A stretch of DNA of 44,513 nucleotides from Marinomonas spartinae (GCF_900089775.1 NZ_FLOB01000020.1:1-44513); one strand, 5' to 3'. Counted from the stretch's first letter, positions 16,045 to 24,307 are shown. The notes: generated by a model not told the origin, from the letters alone. Program-made: numbers and translations.

Positions 16045-17127
16045 ATGAGTTCAACTGAACAAAAAAACTCAACTGCTGTGCTTGATCACGATAAAGTGGC
16101 TGATCAAGCTCAGGTCTATGTGGCCAGTTTTGAGCATAAAGAAACGCCCGTGCAGCGTTTTAAAAAATTCCTTCACCATTATCCTGTTGCTGCCCCTAGT
16201 ATTGTTTTGTTACTGGCTATTTTCTGCTTTAGCTTGATTGTTGGTAGTCGTTTTTTATCGGCTTTTAACTTGTCGTTGGTGCTGCAGCAAGTGACCATCA
16301 TTGGCATGGTGGGGATTGCCCAAACGCTGATTATTTTAACCGCAGGGATCGACTTGTCTGTGGGTGCCATTATGGTACTGGCATCGGTGGTCATGGGTCG
16401 TATGGCGATTGACTATGGCCTTGATCCTTGGTTGGCATTATGTGTGGGGATCGCCGTCGGTGCTGTCGCTGGTTTTATCAATGGTTCATTAATTACGCGC
16501 CTGAAATTGCCTCCTTTTATTGCTACATTGGGTACATGGAACGTCTTTTTTGCGTTGAATTTATGGTACTCCAACAGTGAGACCATTCGTGCCCAGGATA
16601 TCTCCAATACCGCCCCGCTATTACAGTGGTTAGGTAACACGATTAATGTGTTTGGTGCGCAATTAACCTATGGCTCCTTATTAATGTTAGCGATGTTTGT
16701 GGTGATCTGGTACGCCTTGAACTGGACTGCATGGGGGCGACATGTTTATGCCACGGGTGATGATCCTGCCGCAGCGAAGTTAGCCGGTATTCGTACCGAT
16801 CGTATTTTGCTCTCTGTATATATTTTAGCTGGGATTGTTTGCGCATTGGGTGCTTGGGTATTGATTGGTCGTATCGGTTCTATCAGTCCTCAGGCTGGTT
16901 ATACCACGAACTTAGACAGTATTACCGCTGTAGTAATTGGTGGTTGTAGTTTGTTTGGTGGACGAGGTTCCATCTTCGGAACGTTAATTGGTGCATTGGT
17001 TGTGGGTATTTTCCGCAATGGCTTAGCCCTCGCCGGTGTTGATGTACTTTGGCAAGAGTTCACTGTTGGTATCTTGATTATTGTTGCCGTCGGTGTTGAC
17101 CAATGGATCAGAAAAGGAACAGCATAA
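16045..17127 (+). CDS. frcC: Sugar ABC transporter permease (FrcC/RbsC type)
   Basis: 360 aa inner-membrane permease of the ribose/fructose (BPD_transp_2) family. About 40 hydrophilic N-terminal residues are followed by some ten hydrophobic helices. Family signatures are LTAGIDLSVGAIMVLASVVMG in the first half and YTTNLDSITAVVIGGCSLFGGRG in the second. The long N-terminal cytoplasmic extension (EQKNSTAVLDHDK...) matches FrcC rather than RbsC. Its stop overlaps the ATPase start by one base (TAATG), so translation is coupled. Confidence 0.9.
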   Translation: MSSTEQKNSTAVLDHDKVADQAQVYVASFEHKETPVQRFKKFLHHYPVAAPSIVLLLAIFCFSLIVGSRFLSAFNLSLVLQQVTIIGMVGIAQTLIILTAGIDLSVGAIMVLASVVMGRMAIDYGLDPWLALCVGIAVGAVAGFINGSLITRLKLPPFIATLGTWNVFFALNLWYSNSETIRAQDISNTAPLLQWLGNTINVFGAQLTYGSLLMLAMFVVIWYALNWTAWGRHVYATGDDPAAAKLAGIRTDRILLSVYILAGIVCALGAWVLIGRIGSISPQAGYTTNLDSITAVVIGGCSLFGGRGSIFGTLIGALVVGIFRNGLALAGVDVLWQEFTVGILIIVAVGVDQWIRKGTA

Positions 17128-17921
17128 TGACAACCAATACAAACCAAACTCCCATTCTGCAAACCAAGAATTTAGTAAAACGTTACGGCAGTGTAACAGC
17201 CATTGACCATGCAGATTTTGAGTTATATCCGGGCGAGATTTTAGCGATTATTGGTGACAATGGGGCAGGTAAATCCTCCCTAATTAAGGCCTTATCAGGG
17301 GCGTTAATGCCAGATGAAGGAGAAATCCTACTGGATGGTCAGCCGGTAAACTTTAGTTCACCGATGGAAGCGCGTGCGTTGGGCATTGAAACGGTCTATC
17401 AAAACTTGGCGGTTTCTCCTGCGCTCAATATTGCGGATAACCTCTTTTTGGGGCGTGAAATTCGCAAGCCTGGAATCTTAGGCTCGGTTTTCCGTATGTT
17501 GGATAAGAAAGCTATGGAACAAAAAGCCAAAGACAAAATGACAGAGCTGGGTTTAATGACCATTCAAAACATTAGCCAAGCAGTAGAGTCGTTATCAGGT
17601 GGTCAGCGTCAAGGGGTTGCCGTCGCTCGCTCAGCCTTGTTTGGCACCAAAGTTGTGATCATGGATGAGCCTACCGCAGCATTAGGTGTGAAGGAGTCGC
17701 GTCGTGTTTTGAATTTGATCAAGGAAGTTCGAGACCGAGGCTTGCCGATTATTCTGATCAGCCATAATATGCCTCACGTATTTGAAGTGGCAGATCGAAT
17801 TCACATTCACCGCCTAGGCAAACGTGCCGCTGTCATCACACCGCAATCACACTCTATGTCTGAGGCGGTAGCCATTATGACCGGAGCGTTAGAGGTAAAC
17901 AACGATCCACAAGCCGCTTAA
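17127..17921 (+). CDS. frcA: Sugar ABC transporter ATP-binding protein (FrcA type)
   Basis: 264 aa with one ABC domain, as in FrcA, in contrast to the doubled RbsA. Walker A GDNGAGKSS, Q-loop ETVYQNLAVS, signature LSGGQRQ, Walker B VVIMDEPTAAL, H-loop ILISHN. ATG 17127 is chosen over the in-frame ATG 17103 inside frcC, because AAAAGGA lies just upstream and the start overlaps the permease stop (TAATG). It energises the FrcC permease on the cytoplasmic face. A terminator-like hairpin follows at 17979. Confidence 0.92.
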   Translation: MTTNTNQTPILQTKNLVKRYGSVTAIDHADFELYPGEILAIIGDNGAGKSSLIKALSGALMPDEGEILLDGQPVNFSSPMEARALGIETVYQNLAVSPALNIADNLFLGREIRKPGILGSVFRMLDKKAMEQKAKDKMTELGLMTIQNISQAVESLSGGQRQGVAVARSALFGTKVVIMDEPTAALGVKESRRVLNLIKEVRDRGLPIILISHNMPHVFEVADRIHIHRLGKRAAVITPQSHSMSEAVAIMTGALEVNNDPQAA

Positions 17922-17978
17922 TGTTCATTCATAGATACACAGAGCATACATGTGTCCTGTGTTGCTAGATGGGAGAAT

Positions 17979-18006
17979 GGCTCTCAGGTATTCAGAGCCG
18001 TTTTTT
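17979..18006 (+). terminator. Rho-independent terminator after frcA
   Basis: GGCTCT (17979-17984) and AGAGCC (17994-17999) around a nine-base loop, followed by GTTTTTTC. The orphan binding-protein gene starts only 23 bases further on, so that gene depends on read-through or on a promoter overlapping this element. Confidence 0.75.
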
Positions 18007-18028
18007 CTACAAATAGAGGTTCTGCTCC

Positions 18029-19036
18029 ATGCGTCGCGTCGCAGTATTGAAATCCTATGGGCGTTTTCTGCGTTTAAATTTTTTTAGAGGGCGACTACTT
18101 TCCTGTTTGGTCTCTGCGGTATTTGCCACCGCGTTGTTTGCCGCCACCCCTGTGCCATCAAGCTCGCTAGAGAGTACGAGTAAAACGCCGGTGCTGACGT
18201 CGATTGGTATTAGTGTGTCTGACCTTGGTAACCCTTATTTTGTCAAATTGATTGATGCGACCGCCGCCAAAGCCAAAGAATTGGCTGGCGGTCCGGTAAA
18301 AATGTTAATTCACTCGGATGCCTACGATTTAGATCGTCAAATTAAGCAAGTGAATGAATTCATCAAAGCGGGCGTCGATCTGATTATTTTAACCGCTGCG
18401 GATCCATACAAAATTGCCCCTGTGGTGGCGAAAGCTCAGCGGGCTGGTATTAAAGTGATTGCCGTGGATGTGAATGCTCAAGGGGCAGACGCAACCATTA
18501 CCACAGATAATGTTCAAGCCGGAATGGAGGCGTGTGAACGACTTGCTAAGCAAATTCACTATAAAGGTAACTTTGTGATTATTAACGGGGTATTAGTGTC
18601 GTCAGTGGTGGAGCGTGTGGCTGGCTGCAAATCGGTATTGAGTAAATACCCGAATATCTCTCTGTTAAGTTACCGTATGAATGGCAGTGGCAGCGTCGAT
18701 GGAGGGATGGAAGTCATGACCTATTTGATGGAAAAATATCCGCATCTAGATGCGGTATTTGCCATTAATGACCCCACCGCGTTAGGGGCGCTTAGAGCGG
18801 CGCAACAGGCGGGCCGTAAGGATTTTATTATTGCCTCAGTGGACGGTGCTAAGTTCGCAGAAAAGATGATTCACCAAGATAACCAATGGGTGGCAACGGC
18901 GGTTCAGCGTCCGAAAGAGATGGCGGACAAAGCGGTTGAAATTGGTCTTGCTCTGCTCGAAGGGCGACCAGTGCCCCAACGTTTTATCCAAATTCCTTCC
19001 GTTCTAGTGGAAAAGCCCCTTCCGAAGACACAATAA
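18029..19036 (+). CDS. Orphan periplasmic sugar-binding protein (PBP1 fold), possible sensor partner
   Basis: 335 aa with a long basic N-terminus (MRRVAVLKSYGRFLRLNFF) and a hydrophobic export segment around residues 22-40. The body is a ribose/galactose-type binding fold: IGISVSDLGNPYFVKLIDAT, LIILTAADPYKIAPVVAKAQ, IASVDGAKFAEKM. It differs from FrcB at 14897 and has no permease of its own. In TorT-TorS and LuxP-LuxQ, proteins of this fold feed a hybrid kinase; the TorS-like kinase ~3.3 kb upstream makes that role attractive. Alternatively it is a second, differently tuned receptor for the same importer. Ribosome site AGAGG before ATG 18029. Confidence 0.85.
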   Translation: MRRVAVLKSYGRFLRLNFFRGRLLSCLVSAVFATALFAATPVPSSSLESTSKTPVLTSIGISVSDLGNPYFVKLIDATAAKAKELAGGPVKMLIHSDAYDLDRQIKQVNEFIKAGVDLIILTAADPYKIAPVVAKAQRAGIKVIAVDVNAQGADATITTDNVQAGMEACERLAKQIHYKGNFVIINGVLVSSVVERVAGCKSVLSKYPNISLLSYRMNGSGSVDGGMEVMTYLMEKYPHLDAVFAINDPTALGALRAAQQAGRKDFIIASVDGAKFAEKMIHQDNQWVATAVQRPKEMADKAVEIGLALLEGRPVPQRFIQIPSVLVEKPLPKTQ

Positions 19037-19126
19037 TCGGTTAATTCATGCCATGATATGCGAGAATCTCTGGGAGACGGTTCTTGCCTATTTTATTATG
19101 CTTTGGTTTAAAAGGTATTTAGAGTG

Positions 19127-19711
19127 ATGAAGATCATGGTGCAAATCGGTTTGGTTGTTCTGCTGATAATTGGTTATATTGTAATCAATCGTATTATGAA
19201 GAGCAGTGTGGAATTGCTGGGTCATAAAAATGGTACGAGTGAAGTTCGCTTGCGTTATGTGACCAAGATGATGCAGCTTAGTTTAACCGCCTTATTTATT
19301 ATGTTGGCTTGCATTGTGATGGGGGTTGGATACGGTCAGCTGGCGGTATTTTTTTCCTCTGTGTTTGCTGTGGTTGGTGTGGCATTGTTTGCCCAGTGGT
19401 CGATCCTAAGTAATATCACCGCAAGTTTGATTATCTTTTTTGCATTCCCATATCGTGTTGGTGATTGGATTCGTGTGGCCGAAAAAGATGAAGAAGTACT
19501 TGGCCAAATTATTGATATTTCGAGCTTTCATGTCATTATTCGTCGTTTTTCTGGTGATATTGTGACCTACCCAAACAGCTTAATTTTACAAAAACCTGTG
19601 GTACGTTTTGATAATGAAGCCGCCGCCCGAGCGATGAAAGAAAGCATGGGCGAGGGTGGGAAAAACGTTTCCCCAACAGTGGCTGATAAGTCCCTTCCCA
19701 AAACCCTTTAA
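19127..19711 (+). CDS. Small MscS-family mechanosensitive channel-like membrane protein
   Basis: 194 aa from ATG 19127 (a GTG at 19124 directly precedes it). Three hydrophobic helices at roughly residues 3-22, 48-70 and 74-105. The third has the Ala/Gly/Val-rich pore-helix character of MscS TM3 (VFAVVGVALFAQWSILSNITASL), running into the beta domain (FPYRVGDWIRV ... GQIIDISSFHVIIRRFSGD ... YPNSLILQKPV). Much shorter than MscS (286 aa), because the C-terminal alpha-beta cage is missing. It would sit in the inner membrane and could gate on tension. Monocistronic, ~90 bases after the binding-protein gene. Confidence 0.82.
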   Translation: MKIMVQIGLVVLLIIGYIVINRIMKSSVELLGHKNGTSEVRLRYVTKMMQLSLTALFIMLACIVMGVGYGQLAVFFSSVFAVVGVALFAQWSILSNITASLIIFFAFPYRVGDWIRVAEKDEEVLGQIIDISSFHVIIRRFSGDIVTYPNSLILQKPVVRFDNEAAARAMKESMGEGGKNVSPTVADKSLPKTL

Positions 19712-19871
19712 ACGATTGTTTTAATGATCTTCAAGCCGTCGTACGGTGCTTCATTACAGGCTGACAATATCAGCACATTAGCCATTTGAGTAAAAAATAG
19801 CCAAATTTTTAATTTTTGGTGTGTTTTATGGCATAATAAAACGCTCTCGTACCTCATGCGGAGAGTTTTAT

Positions 19872-20147
19872 ATGCAATCTGACCCAAAAGATTTATTACA
19901 GCAAAACGATAAGCTGGTTCATTCGGACGCTCTGAAAGTCAAATCCCATGTGCAAAGACCGCAAGAAGATTGGGTTCTCCATACTTTGATGATTGAAGGC
20001 TACGACGTACCATTCCGCTTTAAACGACAAGGGAAATACCGTACATTGCGCGGATCCCGTGTCAACCTTACCTACTACCCAACTCAAGAGGTGGTAGCTG
20101 GTGTTTCCATGGAAATTATGAAAGTCGTTCGAGTAAAGCGTACTTGA
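19872..20147 (+). CDS. Conserved small protein of unknown function
   Basis: 91 aa from ATG 19872, behind GCGGAGAG; the frame is open upstream to 19821, but that start has no ribosome site. The protein is soluble and basic, with a compact core around DWVLHTLMIEGYDVPFRF and KYRTLRGSRVNLTYYP that reads like a small beta-rich domain. No catalytic motif or signal peptide. Similar short ORFs are, to my memory, seen across gammaproteobacteria, but no function is known to me. An AT-rich promoter-like stretch (GGCATAATAAAAC) precedes it, so it is probably transcribed alone. Confidence 0.72.
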   Translation: MQSDPKDLLQQNDKLVHSDALKVKSHVQRPQEDWVLHTLMIEGYDVPFRFKRQGKYRTLRGSRVNLTYYPTQEVVAGVSMEIMKVVRVKRT

Positions 20148-20268
20148 TAGAGGCGCTATTAGGTATTTTTCTTAGTTTGCGTGTATAAAATTTGTAAAAT
20201 AGTTAGCTTTACACTATTAGACATAATATTGATTTTCTTCTTCTTAAGATGAACTTACACTGGCCTTG

Positions 20269-20295
20269 CCTGTCTTTAAGACAGGTATTCTTTGG
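20269..20295 (+). terminator. Weak hairpin upstream of the channel gene
   Basis: CCTGTC-TTTAA-GACAGG followed by TATTCTTT. It could end the 19872 gene, 120 bases downstream of its stop. The T run is broken. Confidence 0.4.
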
Positions 20296-20315
20296 TCTAG
20301 TAGGTAGAGCATTCA

Positions 20316-21152
20316 ATGGAAATCAGTCGTACTCATTCCTGGTTTGACGCGATAAAACGCGTCGAACGAAGTGTTGTTTTTCAAGGTTTTATCATCAGTA
20401 TCATTATTGTTGCTGCGTTGACGGTGGGTGCCAAAACCTACCCGTTGCCCTATGGCATTGATAAAGCCATCAACTATCTTGATACCTTTATTACCGTCTT
20501 TTTCCTCTTGGAAATTAGTTTGCGCTTTTTGGCCAGCGAATCTAAGGTGCGTTTTTTCAAAGAACCTTGGAATATTTTTGATATGGTGATTGTGGCTGGT
20601 AGTTTGGTGCCGATATCCGATACGGACATGGTGTTGGTCGCACGGTTGCTTAGGGTCTTTCGGGTATTACGTTTAGTCTCCATCATTCCTGATCTGCGTT
20701 TTCTTATTAACGCTCTGTTTAAAGCCATTCCGAAGATGGGCTACATTGCATTGCTGATGTTTATTATTTTTTATATATTCGGTGCTGTGGGGTCGATCTT
20801 TTTTCAAGGAGTGAATGATAAGCTTTGGGGGAACATTGCGATCTCCATGCTGACCTTATTTCGTATTGCCACGTTCGAAGACTGGACGGATGTCATGTAC
20901 GAGACAATGGAAGTTTATCCACTGAGCTGGATTTTCTATATTGTCTTTATCTTTCTGACCGCGTTTGTGTTTTTAAACATGATGGTGGGTGTGGTTTTGG
21001 ATGTCATGACACGAGAAACCGCCGCACAGGATCAGGAAAATCAAGAAAATAACCACCAAGCCCTGGTGGAACAGATCTCTCAACTGCAAGCCCAAGTATC
21101 ACGCCTAGCCGATAAGCTAGACGCGCAACAAGGGGACGACAAGCACAAATAA
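20316..21152 (+). CDS. Voltage-gated ion channel of the bacterial NaV type, with an acidic pore filter
   Basis: 278 aa, the NaChBac size class. Six membrane helices: S1 near residues 22-40, S2 ~56-72, S3 ~88-100, S4 ~110-124 with four Arg at every third position (VARLLRVFRVLRLV), S5 ~140-160 and S6 ~205-230. The pore loop reads TFEDWTD. In NaChBac the same stretch is TLESWAS; the engineered calcium-selective CaChBac has LDDWAD. Acidic residues at the matching three positions suggest relaxed or calcium-favouring selectivity. The C-terminus (EQISQLQAQVSRLADKLDAQ) forms the expected coiled coil of the homotetramer. Not obviously in an operon; the rraA-like gene follows after 26 bases. Confidence 0.88.
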   Translation: MEISRTHSWFDAIKRVERSVVFQGFIISIIIVAALTVGAKTYPLPYGIDKAINYLDTFITVFFLLEISLRFLASESKVRFFKEPWNIFDMVIVAGSLVPISDTDMVLVARLLRVFRVLRLVSIIPDLRFLINALFKAIPKMGYIALLMFIIFYIFGAVGSIFFQGVNDKLWGNIAISMLTLFRIATFEDWTDVMYETMEVYPLSWIFYIVFIFLTAFVFLNMMVGVVLDVMTRETAAQDQENQENNHQALVEQISQLQAQVSRLADKLDAQQGDDKHK

Positions 21153-21178
21153 CGAAAGGCCTCTAACCATTTCGAATA

Positions 21179-21826
21179 ATGACTAAGGTGACGTATAAAA
21201 TGATAGATGATCTCTCTAAGTTAATGGCATTCTCTACCTGTAGCTACGCTGATTTTCTTGCGGACGACGCGTTTATGGACTTTGGCATAAAATCGCTATG
21301 GTCTGGGGCGCCACGATTAGTCGGCAGAGCTTTCACTGTGAAATGTGAGCCTGGTGATAACCTGATGGTGCATGCCGCTATTTATCAAGCGCCGCCTGGA
21401 TCGGTACTGGTGGTTGACGCTGGTGACAGTCGCTTTGCGGTTGCTGGTGGTAATGTCTGTGCGACAGCAGCTGAGCGCGGTATTAGCGGTTTTATTATCG
21501 ATGGTGTGATTCGCGATGTGGCAGAGATTCGTGAGATGGGGTTCCCTGTCTATGCACGGGGTAACGTTCCAAAGCCGGGTAAAAAAGCCAAGTTAGGGGA
21601 ACTGGAAACGTCTATCCAGTGCGGTGGCATCACCGTCAATAATGGCGACATCATCGTTGCTGATGAAGAGGGGGTTGTCGTTATTAAAGCTGATGAGGTG
21701 GACGCGATATTAGCGAAAGTTGAGGCCAAAGCGGCGAAAGAAAGTGAGCAATCTTTAGCCGACTGGCAACAAGCCCACCAACAGAAGATAGCGTCGCTTA
21801 TCTCCGCTTGCAAAGCACAGAGTTAG
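21179..21826 (+). CDS. RraA-family protein (4-hydroxy-4-methyl-2-oxoglutarate aldolase-like)
   Basis: 215 aa. Family core: GDNLMVHAAIYQAPPGSVLVVDAGD, then GGNVCATAAERGISGFIIDG, then VIRDVAEIREMGFPVYARG. The Arg-Asp of VIRD corresponds to the substrate and metal-binding pair of HMG aldolases, so a divalent-metal aldolase or oxaloacetate decarboxylase activity is plausible. True RraA (RNase E inhibitor, ~160 aa) is shorter and lacks the C-terminal helix seen here (EVDAILAKVEAKAAKESEQ). ATG 21179 is used; ATG 21200, behind AAGGTG, is a credible alternative and the family alignment does not settle it. Confidence 0.8.
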   Translation: MTKVTYKMIDDLSKLMAFSTCSYADFLADDAFMDFGIKSLWSGAPRLVGRAFTVKCEPGDNLMVHAAIYQAPPGSVLVVDAGDSRFAVAGGNVCATAAERGISGFIIDGVIRDVAEIREMGFPVYARGNVPKPGKKAKLGELETSIQCGGITVNNGDIIVADEEGVVVIKADEVDAILAKVEAKAAKESEQSLADWQQAHQQKIASLISACKAQS

Positions 21827-21843
21827 AGTAAAGAAAGATCGTT

Positions 21844-21975
21844 TTATAGTTGGTTGGCTCGACGACGAGCCAACCAATGCCCACCCAATGTGTTCATCAG
21901 TAAACCAAATCGCACGAGGATAAGATCAACCTCATTGCATGAGGCGGGTGGTTCAGTCTAATAAAAGTGTCTCTC
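21844..21975 (-). pseudogene. Decayed 3' end of an EamA (DMT) transporter gene
   Basis: Minus-strand sequence here matches the 3' end of the intact EamA gene at 23094-23990. The plus-strand run AATGTGTTCATCAGTAAACC (continuing AAAT) is identical at 21887 and 23137, and the flanks match with substitutions. Read on minus, the last 18 codons still encode LMNTLGGHWLARRRANQL and a stop, where the intact gene has LMNTFGGRWLKKISQHTA. Just upstream of that a one-base insertion breaks the frame, and similarity fades beyond ~21975. The alternative C-terminus shows it came from a related but distinct gene rather than a recent copy. Confidence 0.75.
21852..21875. repeat. Perfect 10-bp inverted repeat
   Basis: GGTTGGCTCG-ACGA-CGAGCCAACC forms a perfect hairpin within the C-terminal codons of the EamA remnant. 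No T run follows on either strand. It may act as a factor-independent pause or be a coincidence of the Arg-rich codons. Confidence 0.6.
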
Positions 21976-22096
21976 TGCGGACTTGCATTGTTATTAGTTA
22001 CCTTTATACCTTCACTTTCTTTGGCTCTGATTCCGTATTTTTTAGGTGATAATGTTGAACTGAGTTTATGTCCTAGTTTGATAGTCGGAGTGACAA

Positions 22097-22951
22097 ATGT
22101 TGTATCAAAAGTTTAACAGTCAGCATGAAATAGATGAGCAATATAACCCTATGTTAGGTAAGGATGCCGCTTCTATTTTAGCCAGTGTTGCGAAAAAAAG
22201 TGATGACACATGTGATGTATTGGGAGCACCGGAAACGCTAGCATTTGGTCCTACTTTAGATGAGCACCTAGAGGTATTTAAAGCTGCAGAGTCAAAAGCT
22301 CGTTTGCATATTTTTATCCATGGAGGGTACTGGAGAGCCTGTAGCAGTAAAGAGTTTGCCTTGGTGGCTCGTCAGCTGGTGCCGGCGGGAGTTACGACAC
22401 TGATCGTTAATTATTCCCTTTGTCCTAAAGTGAGCATGTCCGAGATTGTTCGCCAGGTGAGATCCGCAGTGGCTTGGGCATGGCATAACGCTGACCGACT
22501 GGATATTGATCGAAATCGCATTTCGATCTCTGGGCATTCGGCTGGTGGACATTTGGTCGGAATGCTGTTGGCGACAGATTGGGAAGGTGACTATGGCTTA
22601 CCAAGGGATGTAATTAAAGGGGCGCTTGCGGTCAGCGGGTTATTTGATTTAAGGCCTTTTCCGCACTCATGGTTGCAGCCTGTGTTGCAATTGTCTGAAC
22701 ATGACATACAGGATTTAAGTCCTATTCATCTAGAAGCGAATTATCCTATTCCAGTAAAAATCAGAGTGGGGGCGTTGGAGCCTGAAGAGTTTCATCGTCA
22801 ATCTAAGGTTTATGCTAGTCATTTATCGAGTAAGGGGTTTGACGTTGAGTATGCAAGTGTACCTAATGTAGATCACTATAGTGTGCTCGATCACTACTAT
22901 AAAGCCGATGGGATGTTACTAAAGGATATACTTGAGATGTCCTCTATTTAG
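22097..22951 (+). CDS. Alpha/beta hydrolase, arylformamidase-like
   Basis: 284 aa cytoplasmic serine hydrolase. HGGYW (residues ~75-79) is the oxyanion-hole motif typical of kynurenine-formamidase-like and HSL-type hydrolases. GHSAGG (~147-152) carries the nucleophilic Ser; a late Asp/His pair lies in the C-terminal third (VDHYSVLDH, His being the expected catalytic base). No signal peptide. The family hydrolyses N-formylkynurenine or related aryl amides and esters, but no kynurenine gene is nearby, so substrate is open. Start ATG 22097 behind CGGAGTG. It stands between the EamA remnant and the intact EamA gene, as if the region had been rearranged. Confidence 0.85.
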   Translation: MLYQKFNSQHEIDEQYNPMLGKDAASILASVAKKSDDTCDVLGAPETLAFGPTLDEHLEVFKAAESKARLHIFIHGGYWRACSSKEFALVARQLVPAGVTTLIVNYSLCPKVSMSEIVRQVRSAVAWAWHNADRLDIDRNRISISGHSAGGHLVGMLLATDWEGDYGLPRDVIKGALAVSGLFDLRPFPHSWLQPVLQLSEHDIQDLSPIHLEANYPIPVKIRVGALEPEEFHRQSKVYASHLSSKGFDVEYASVPNVDHYSVLDHYYKADGMLLKDILEMSSI

Positions 22952-23093
22952 ACCTTAGCTTGGATGGTTCGGTAGCTTAATCGCCTAGTGACTCAGATTG
23001 CCGATTGGCAGGCTTACGTTGCACGCCTTAAGAATAAAATCGACGTGCAACAAGCTATAAGGGATGAATTTCTCTTTCGTTTCAAAAGGACGT

Positions 23094-23990
23094 CTAAGCG
23101 GTATGCTGACTGATTTTCTTTAGCCAGCGCCCACCGAATGTGTTCATCAGTAAACCAAATAGTACGAGGGTGATGCCAATCCATTGCATGGGGCTGATGG
23201 TTTCGCCTAATAAAATCGCCGATGACGTTAAGCCAACAATTGGCACGCCTAAGCTTAGTGGTGCGATGGTGGCTGCCGAATAACGGGACATCAAATAACT
23301 CCATAAGCCATAACCGCCCACTGTGGCGAAGATAGACAAATAGGCTAAGGTTGCTGCAGTCGACCAGTTAATATTCAGTAAGCTGTGTGTGATCACCTCT
23401 GGACCGTCGATAAACCAAGAACAGAGAAAGAAGGGGATGGGCGGAATCCAGCAGCTCCAAATAACCAAGTTAACGTTGGCGTGATAGCCTTTTTGACCGA
23501 TGATCTTGGTGCTGATATTACCCAATGCCCAAGAGCTGGCGGCAGCTATAGTTAAACCAAAACCGATGGCCGTCATTTCATGATGACTGTTCGATAGGGC
23601 GATAAAAGCCAAACCACCCGCAGAGATAGCAATGGCGAGTAGCTGATAGGGACGAACGGATTCTTTTAAGAAAAGCACGGCAAAGAGTAGGGTGAAAATG
23701 GCCTGAGATTGTAAAACCAAAGAGGCGAGACCCGCTGGCATCCCAAGTTCCATCCCGGTAAACAATAGAGCAAATTGTCCGAAACTGATCGGTAAAGCGT
23801 ACCAAAACCACCATTTTAGTGGTGTCTTGGGGCGTTTGAAGAAGAAAGAACCGACCACAGCGACAATCAAAAAACGCAACCCGCCCAGTAACATGGGAGG
23901 CAGGCCATCTAGCCCCCAAGCGATGACGACGAAATTTAAGCCCCATGCAACGATAATTGCCAGTGCCAACAGCATATCTTTACGGGTCAT
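23094..23990 (-). CDS. EamA-family (DMT superfamily) exporter
   Basis: 298 aa with ten predicted membrane helices in two repeated EamA halves. Hallmarks: IIVAWGLNFVVIAWGLDGLPPMLLGGLRF in the first half, and the second-half repeat AAASSWALGNISTKIIG with the late signature AATIAPLSLGVPIVGLTSSAILLGE. Inner-membrane exporter of metabolites such as amino acids (the EamA/RhtA/YdcZ type); the substrate is unknown. ATG 23990. A degraded copy of its 3' end lies at 21844-21975. Confidence 0.9.
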   Translation of the reverse strand: MTRKDMLLALAIIVAWGLNFVVIAWGLDGLPPMLLGGLRFLIVAVVGSFFFKRPKTPLKWWFWYALPISFGQFALLFTGMELGMPAGLASLVLQSQAIFTLLFAVLFLKESVRPYQLLAIAISAGGLAFIALSNSHHEMTAIGFGLTIAAASSWALGNISTKIIGQKGYHANVNLVIWSCWIPPIPFFLCSWFIDGPEVITHSLLNINWSTAATLAYLSIFATVGGYGLWSYLMSRYSAATIAPLSLGVPIVGLTSSAILLGETISPMQWIGITLVLFGLLMNTFGGRWLKKISQHTA

Positions 23991-24102
23991 GCGGTAAATC
24001 CCTTTAGCAGGTATGAGAAATAGAGGGGGATTCTACGATGTTTCCACTAACTTGCCTATGCACAGATTGGCGAATAATGTGACAGACAGATTAAGGCTTC
24101 AT

Positions 24103-24131
24103 CATAAAAAAGGCTACCACTGGCAGCCTTT
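24103..24131 (-). terminator. Rho-independent terminator of the cio operon
   Basis: On minus, AAAGGCT-GCCAGTGGT-AGCCTTTTTTATG: a 7-bp stem followed by six T. It lies 41 bases after the stop of the 44-aa peptide gene. Confidence 0.85.
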
Positions 24132-24171
24132 GCGGTTGAAAACGAACGATGTATTACGTCGTTCGAAATCT

Positions 24172-24306
24172 TTAAATAAACAATAATATGGCCAGATTCA
24201 TCACTTGAGATAGTATGGCGACGCCGATAAATCCACCTAAATACAGCAGGCAAAACCACTGCCAAGGCTTTAGCTTATCGGTTTTGGCTTTTAATGCTTT
24301 TAACAT
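24172..24306 (-). CDS. 44-aa membrane peptide after cioB (CydX/CioZ/DUF2474-type)
   Basis: Small gene of 44 codons. ATG 24306 lies one base after the cioB stop, with GGGAGG inside the cioB end as ribosome site. Basic N-terminus (MLKALKAKTDKLKPW) followed by a single hydrophobic span (WFCLLYLGGFIGVAILSQVM). Tiny single-span subunits follow cytochrome bd genes in many bacteria (CydX with CydAB, DUF2474/CioZ with CIO) and stabilise the haem centres. It does not look like E. coli CydX in sequence; position, size and topology are the evidence. The operon terminator follows. Confidence 0.82.
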   Translation of the reverse strand: MLKALKAKTDKLKPWQWFCLLYLGGFIGVAILSQVMNLAILLFI

Positions 24307-24307
24307 A

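Noticed and set aside
21179..21826. RraA as RNase E inhibitor
   Set aside because: 215 aa with a C-terminal extension fits the aldolase-like branch better than the ~160-aa inhibitor.
23018..23051. Terminator after the alpha/beta hydrolase
   Set aside because: GTTGCACG/CGTGCAAC pairs, but with an 18-base loop and no T run.
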